A stretch of 64,000 nucleotides of DNA, taken from contig JAVLRN010000008.1 of NCBI GenBank assembly GCA_032821775.1, positions 620,001 through 684,000 of the forward strand. Reading direction: 5' to 3'. A model generated the notes under the pieces. That model was not told the DNA's origin. It saw nothing but the letters and a program-made list of their open reading frames with translations, and ran no database searches. The translations under genes and the position numbers were made by a program. Source of the DNA: Sanguinoderma infundibulare (taxonomy: Eukaryota; Basidiomycota; Agaricomycetes; Polyporales; Polyporaceae). Positions 58,641 through 64,000 of this stretch are shown here, piece after piece; the first letter of the stretch is position 1, and every line of letters begins with the position of its first letter.

Positions 58641-58806
58641 GGGATTCGCGGAGTGTCAAGCAGCGTTTTCGAAGTCCCTGCGACTATCGCTGCACGTCGC
58701 ACTTCGCGTGCGTACTTTGTAGCTGGCTCCTTTGAGCCTATCCGCATGCCGCCGACACACATAAGCACGCCGCTCAGGGACCCGCGTACACGAATGTGCG
58801 CCGACG

Positions 58807-59007
58807 TTGGACGGTGCTCTTGCGGCGCAGTCATTGCCCACGAGCAAGAGGCGGCGAGTAGCCGGCCCCGAGACCTTCAAATCCCTCCGCACGCGCATCC
58901 ACCCGCTTCCCGCCGCCAAGGTCATCAGCCCTGGACTCAGACGCTATCCTCGAGGAGTCGTCGCGACTGCGCCAACAAGGGGTCACGACTATAGCAGTGG
59001 CCTTTGA
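58807..59007 (+). pseudogene. C-terminal remnant of another FunK1 kinase
   Basis: Directly behind the FunK1 pseudogene, a 66-codon frame reads ALAAQSLPTSKRRRVAGPET followed by FKSLRTRIHPLP. This matches the tail of the 797-aa kinase (ALAAQSLPTSNKRRRLTAPE, FKSVRTRLHP), and not the tail of the pseudogene it follows. It indicates a second tandem FunK1 gene whose body was lost, or a C-terminus displaced by recombination. The interval 58,641-58,806 has no recognisable kinase sequence. Confidence 0.75.
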
Positions 59008-59508
59008 GCCGACTGCATATTTTGCATGGATGGAACGGTGATCCGATACGAGTTGCACTTTTGGTTGATGTTTCTCTCGGACTGCATGCCGGTGGCGTAT
59101 TCGGCCCTGTTTAGACTATATCCCATATCCCATTTCTAGATCTATATCTCCATCTCGCACTCCGGCTCCGATGTGGCCTTTTAACCTGTATGTTCTCCAA
59201 TTGAAGTTTCAGAATATACGAACCTCTCTCCGAAGACGTAAACAAGACATGAAAGCAAGGAGGGCACGACAAGAACTTAACCCAGAGGAGGTGGTTGACT
59301 TGGAGAGGAGACAATAACGCGTCCGCGAGCGTGAGCGGTCAATCCAGTTCAGCTCGAAATTTCTGGACACATGCAATTGGAGGGGAGAAGGGAACGAGGA
59401 TCGCGTCGCTTTGGTGGTTTACAGTACGTTACACGTTGTGTATCTGTATGCTACATGTCCTTGGGTTATAGCCATGGCACGCCTCTGCTCGACACACCGC
59501 CGTGCCTC
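59008..59508. other. Intergenic region, 3' side of the transporter
   Basis: No gene seen. AT-richer than coding neighbours; would include the transporter's 3' untranslated region on the minus strand. Confidence 0.45.
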
Positions 59509-61797
59509 TCAGACAGTCTTGTCCTGAAGGTGCTCCACGCGCGTGTCCTCCACCTTCCCGAACTCATGCTTCTCCGACGCGACCTTCGACGCGACAAAGT
59601 CCTTGCGCGACGCGAAGCCCTCGGGCGCCCAGTTGCGCGAGCCCCACGGCGTGCACGCGCGGTCGCAGTACATCGCGTCGACCTCCTCGAGCGAGAGGTC
59701 CGAGGACTCATACAGGAAGAGGTAGACGATGACCGCGCCGGTGAGGTTGCACGCGGCGAAGACGAAGCCGTAGCGGTAGCCGATCGCCTTGACGATGAAG
59801 GGCGTGAAGAAGGCGAGGAGGAAGTTCCAGAGCCAGTTGGACGCCGTCGCGAGGGAGGCCTGGTGCGCCCGCGTGCGGGTGGGGAACGTCTCGCCGATGA
59901 TGATCCAGACGCCGCTGCGGGGAACGGGTCAGCTTCGAGGAGAGAAGATGAGGATGAGGACGAAGAACGTACGGAGCCCAGGTCATGGCGTAGCCGAGGA
60001 TGAACAGGCAGGCGGAGACGATCATCACTACCGGAGGGACGTGAGCACTGGACTTGAGGCATTCAAACGGACAGAGACGACGCTTACGTTCACCAATGCC
60101 TTGGTCTGTCGTCGGGTTCTTGGCCGTACCAGCCGCGGCGAAGACGAACAACCAAGCGGACTGCCATACGCCTCCGATGATAAGGGGGATGCGACGTCCG
60201 AACTGAAGTAGAGACGATTAAGCTAATCTGAATCGCGCATTGGGAAAGATGCGTAAACCGTACCTTCTCCATGACGTACATGCCGCCGAACGTGCAGCCA
60301 AAGTTCACCGCGCCGAGGATGATCTGCGTCACGAACGAGTCGCTGATCCCGACTGACTGGAAGATCGTCGCCCCGTACTGTCATATCATGATCAGCGCGG
60401 GAACAACACAGAGAAGGACAAGAGACGACAAAACGCACGTAGAAGAAGTAGTTGGCACCCGTAAGCTGCTGGAACATCTGTAGCGTCATGGAGAGGAGCG
60501 TCCGGTAGAGCTGCTTGCGATGCGGGTTGAAGCATTCGATCCAGCCCGCTTTCTCCTTGCTCTCCCTCTCAATGACGGTCCGCATCTCCTCGATCTAAAT
60601 CAAAACCATCAATTAGGTTAGCCCACAATGCCCGCTGCATATTGCAGATAAGCGATCAACCATACCTCGCGGTGGATGAACGGGTGCTCGTCCTCCTCAG
60701 ACTCGGGTATGCCACGCGCAAGCGCGATCGAGCGCCGCGCTTGATCGAAGTGACCGTGCGCGGTGAGCCATCTACGAAACCAGTCCGAGTCAGACTCGCG
60801 GCTGACAGAACGGTGCGACGTTACACACCTGGGTGACTCGGGCATGAACAAGATCCCGACGCCGAGGATCAAGGGCCAGAGGAAGCCAATGCCGACCACG
60901 GTCCGCCACGAACCGGCGCCAGGGATGTTTCGCGCTCCAATGGAGATGCAGTCTGCGTGAATGGATGCAATCAGCATACCGCGACCAGCATGGCAAAGTC
61001 GTCCACTTACACGCAACGAGGATGCCGAAGGTGATGAAGAGCCTGACGAGCAAGACGGTGTTAACACACCCTCACGATACGAACCGCGAGCGAGACTCAC
61101 TGGTATGTAGCAGTCAGCGTACCACGGATCTGCGGGGGTGCCGTCTCCGCCTGATACATCGGGACCGCCGCGCTGAGGGAGCCAACACCCAAGCCGCTGA
61201 CGAGGCGGCCGATGGCGAACTGCTGCCAGGACTGAAACGCAGTGATTTGGATGAGGACGCCGACCATGAAGACGCCACATTCCACGCTCATCGCGTGCCG
61301 GCGACCGAGGAAGTCCGCCGTCCTAAGTTCGAAGGGCCGCGGGCGAAATCGGTCAGCACCACATAACCTTGGCGCGCGATGAGATCAGGGAGGCTTACGG
61401 GGCACCAAGGAGCGCGCCGACGAGCGTGCCGACGCTGAGCAGGGCGACGATGAGCCCTTCGCGGACGTCGGTGTACGAGCAGGTCTTCGCGTCTGTCGGG
61501 TTGGTGCAGTTGGCGAAACGGAGGAGGAAATCGTCCATGAGCAGAATATCGGAGATTTGGCCCGTATCATACTGCGGCGATTCAGACGCGGATAAGGGTG
61601 AGCATACACCAGGTTTCGTGCTGACGAGACGGCGAAATACGTACACCGAAGATGAAACCGCCCATGGAGGCCAGAACGGCCAGCATGATGGCCATCCATC
61701 CTATGGGAAGACCCTCCCTGTTGCGAGAACAAGTCAGAGGTCGAGTTGGCAGCCGCCATGTCGAAGGAGGTGCGACTCACACATAGAACAAAGCCAT
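59509..61797 (-). CDS. MFS hexose transporter, 12 exons, 527 aa
   Basis: Exons (minus strand): 61,797-61,781, 61,717-61,645, 61,571-61,399, 61,322-61,101, 61,042-61,011, 60,952-60,839, 60,771-60,666, 60,594-60,439, 60,378-60,264, 60,202-60,088, 60,027-59,973, 59,914-59,509; introns of 58-76 bp, all phases consistent. Sugar-porter signatures: [23 protein letters not shown] (about 91-98), [18 protein letters not shown] (about 206-211), [14 protein letters not shown] (about 286-299), [20 protein letters not shown] and [15 protein letters not shown] in the place of the usual PETKG end. It is a plasma-membrane proton/sugar symporter of the fungal HXT type; the exact sugar cannot be told. Length is normal for the family and no lesion was seen. 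The short first exon (17 nt) was chosen because it joins in frame to [11 protein letters not shown]. Confidence 0.92.
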
Positions 61798-61822
61798 GGT
61801 AACAAGGTAGGTTGTAGGCGCT

Positions 61823-61913
61823 GTGGGGCCGCTGTGGGGTATTGGGCGGGGAAGCTCCGGGACACTGCACGTAAGTGGGGGACTCGGGGTATATACAATG
61901 TCGAAGTGCGGGG
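61823..61913. promoter_or_regulatory. Cluster of CreA/Mig1-like GC boxes upstream of the transporter
   Basis: Five hexamers fit the SYGGRG consensus of the carbon-repression factor CreA: 61,823-61,828, 61,834-61,839, 61,846-61,851, 61,875-61,880 and 61,908-61,913. The nearest lies 26 bp before the start codon. Paired sites close together, as here, are the form that binds CreA in other fungi. The local sequence is G-rich, so some matches may be chance. Confidence 0.45.
61890..61895 (-). promoter_or_regulatory. Possible TATA box of the hexose transporter
   Basis: TATATA about 93-98 bp upstream of the start codon, a usual distance in fungi. It lies among the GC boxes. No other TATA-like element is closer. 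Confidence 0.4.
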
Positions 61914-63060
61914 AAAGGAAAGCAGGCACTGCGGCTTGCACAGTCGCTTTAGTACTCCCGGGCATGGGAATGACATCACCAGTCCAACACCCAATTTTAC
62001 GAAAGCCGCACACCCGGAGCAAGAATTTGCGCGCCTCGCGGTGCTCGCCGCCGTTGGCTGACGGAGTTTTGAACCGGTTTGGAAACGCGTCCAGAACGGC
62101 GGCTGGCGCACTGGCGACGCGCTCTCGCTGGTCCGAAAGAAGTCGGGTGCATGGTTCAAACAAAGCCTGTCGGAATTCGGAGCATAAGATGGGTGTGTCA
62201 AAACCCACAAGTCAGTACACACACACCTTAATAAGCCAGAAGATATCGAAGCCACTTTGAGACAAGCACGGATGAATGTATTAGCCACTAGCTGACTGAG
62301 AGTCTGAGAACTGCGGGGCACTGTGAATGTGTAACACGGTCCCTGAAACAAACGGCCTGGAGGGCCGGAGTTCCTAGCGTCAATAGTTGAAGTAGACTGT
62401 ACTTTATATTTGCGTTCATGGGCTCGCTTCGACTGCACGCTTTGAATTCGACAAGAAAGTATACGATGCCTATCGATCTTTGTATGACCACTTTGAGGAC
62501 GCTGAATCCCAGGTGTCCGTAATTGCGAGTCCAGATCGCCTCCGGTAATTCCGGCAGACTTACGCCCAGTGGGACCAAGCGCCGTCCGTCGGGGTCGGAA
62601 GCGGCGTGGCGCTTTCTTTAGACCTATAACCCGTCGGAGCAGCGGAATGGCTATCTAGTTTGAAGGCCAATAAAACGGCCTTTCTACAAGACGGAACACG
62701 TTGAATGAGCTTCCAAGTACTTGGTCTCGCCGAGTGACGGTGGAAAATGCGACAAAAGGGACGTACCAAATCGCTTTTTGACCTCCATTTGGTCTCCAAA
62801 CTGCATACACGATGTCAGAAGACACATATACGACCCAAAGAGGACTGCCTTAGACCAAGAAACACGCATATATCGAAAGGAGTCATGGTGGGCAGCTGCA
62901 AAACAATAGCCGAGCCTTGGCGGTGCCGTCACATACCATCTCCCTGTGACACGATGTGACTCATGGCGTGACTATTTCCCGAAAAGGGACGGGGCGCAGC
63001 TGTGGCTGAGCTCCGCCGCCCGACCTCCATCTCTCCGTCACTCTCCTCATTTCCACCACC
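61914..63060. other. Intergenic region between divergent transporter and PIN genes
   Basis: Holds both promoters. No gene is supported; frames here are short and lack bias. Nothing repeated was noticed. Confidence 0.5.
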
Positions 63061-64000
63061 ATGGCCGACGCAACGGTCGTCTCGAACAAGCTCGCGATGT
63101 CCCGCGCCCTCGGGGCGGCGTTCTTGAACCACCAGGTCGAACAACTCGAGAAATCCGTACACACGGCCGGCAACTGGCGCGAGCGCCGCAGTCCTGACAA
63201 CTGGAGGGTCGGAGACACCAAGAAGAGCTTCGCAAGCCCGAAGATCGCCCAGAGGCGTCGCGAGGAGAGCGCAGATGATAGGCCGAGGCAGCCGAGTCCG
63301 AAGATCGAGAGGGAGTACGAGAGGAGGGAGCGGCGCAGCGAGGACGGCAAGGGGCAGAAGGAAGCTGATGTGGTCGTTGTGGACGCTAGTGTGCTCGTCC
63401 ACGGGCTCTACCACATCAAGAAATGGTGCAGGGAGGGTCGGGAGGAGGTTGTGATTGTCCCACTCGAAGGTCAGTCTCCTATCACTTAACCGCCCTCTTC
63501 TGTGTGGGGTCTGTCTGCAGTCTATCGCCCATCCCGACCTTGCGATTTGGGCGGGACGCTTGCAAAGTGGTATGGCGGTCTTAGGGGGACGGGGTCCAGC
63601 TGACCTACGCCCTCGCCCCACCATGAGCACCCCAATCACTGGGGAACCGTCCGTGCGAGGGAGGGCACGGACGGTTCCCTAGGAGTTTGTCATACCTCCC
63701 TGGTTTAACGCTGGCGGTTCTCCGATCCTTCGAGACTCTATATTGTTTCGCGAGACACGGTCATTGCAGAAACCTTTAACTCCGTAGACTGTTTCCGTCG
63801 CTCCCCACTTGTACTTAGTGGAGTGTACAAGAGGAGTGACTCTCAGATCTCAACCTTATATCTCTGTACCTTGATTCCGCATATACTGACCGCGCCGCAC
63901 AGCCCTAAACACTCTCGATCTCCTTAAAAAGGGTACGAGCGCGCTCGCCCAACGCGCCCGTGCCGCTTCCCGCATTCTCGAGGCTCAGGTCGGCACGAAC
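63061..64000 (+). CDS. PIN-domain-like protein, 5' part (runs off the window)
   Basis: Exon 1 is 63,061-63,469 with ATG in a good context (CACCATGG); exon 2 starts at 63,903 and continues past the window end. The intron is 433 bp, much longer than the usual 45-76 bp here. The joined frame reads ADVVVVDASVLVHGLY, then KKWCREGREEVVIVPLEALN and TLDLLKKGTSALAQRARAAS. A buried strand ending in Asp, followed by a helix, then VPL and a hydrophobic helix, is the N-terminal pattern of PIN nucleases (as in SMG6-like proteins), the Asp being the first metal ligand. The first 110 residues are basic and probably disordered. Likely an RNA-processing nuclease or an inactive relative; the remaining acidic residues lie beyond the window. 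Confidence 0.75.
63642..63679. repeat. Perfect 15-bp inverted repeat in the long PIN-gene intron
   Basis: Arms 63,642-63,656 and 63,665-63,679 (GGGAACCGTCCGTGC and its exact complement) are separated by an 8-nt G-rich spacer. They would form a strong GC-rich hairpin in the pre-mRNA. It sits near the middle of the unusually long intron. Confidence 0.8.

Noticed and set aside
1..64000. CRISPR arrays, rRNA, tRNA, prophage or bacterial operons
   Set aside because: None found; the intron-rich gene structures are eukaryotic and the only short repeats are a minisatellite and a hairpin.

Overview
The window is nuclear DNA of a basidiomycete fungus, most likely an Agaricomycete and probably from the Polyporales. 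The evidence is many 45-75 bp GT-AG introns, GC-rich coding sequence with C/T-ending codons, several FunK1-type fungal protein kinases, F-box proteins of the CRAWLPRSR type, a many-exon hexose transporter and a GC-AG intron. I saw no bacterial-style operons, no rRNA or tRNA, no CRISPR array and no complete transposon.

Positions 1-38,404 hold three tandem copies of a 12,651-bp unit; the window opens inside the first copy. Each unit has three blocks. Block A (about 5 kb) is a mosaic of broken genes: an F-box relic, an aminoglycoside-phosphotransferase-like kinase relic, and a SAC3/GANP mRNA-export relic split by an inverted piece of an nse3 gene. Block B (about 5.7 kb) has a frameshifted WD40 relic, a small minisatellite and otherwise unassigned DNA. 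Block M, on the minus strand, is a four-exon gene for a MAGE-domain protein (Nse3 of the Smc5/6 complex). From 5,101 to 36,084 the copies are almost identical: comparing translated frames I found only three single-base differences, all private to the middle copy. Block A of copy 1 (1-5,100) and block M of copy 3 (36,085-38,404) are roughly 1-2% diverged from their counterparts. That pattern (A1 unlike A2=A3; M1=M2 unlike M3) is what one unequal crossover inside block B of an older tandem duplication would leave. Only the third nse3 copy keeps its ATG, and it alone carries a 653-bp insertion with the tail of an aspartic-protease gene in intron 2.

Positions 38,405-59,000 form an accessory zone. 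It holds a decayed FGGY carbohydrate kinase, two apparently intact convergent FunK1 kinases (845 and 797 aa), an F-box protein (570 aa), a gene-poor stretch with a possible FunK1 scrap, a 719-aa proline/serine-rich protein with an internal duplication, a four-helix membrane protein (504 aa from the chosen start), a FunK1 pseudogene with two premature stops, and a leftover FunK1 C-terminus directly after it.

Positions 59,500-64,000 look like ordinary core genome: a complete 12-exon MFS hexose transporter (527 aa, minus strand) and, divergent from it, the 5' part of a PIN-domain protein that runs off the window. Between them lies a 1.26-kb intergenic region with a cluster of CreA/Mig1-like GC boxes beside the transporter start.

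Gene structures were worked out by eye from reading frames and splice sites. Family names rest on recognised motifs, not on a database search.
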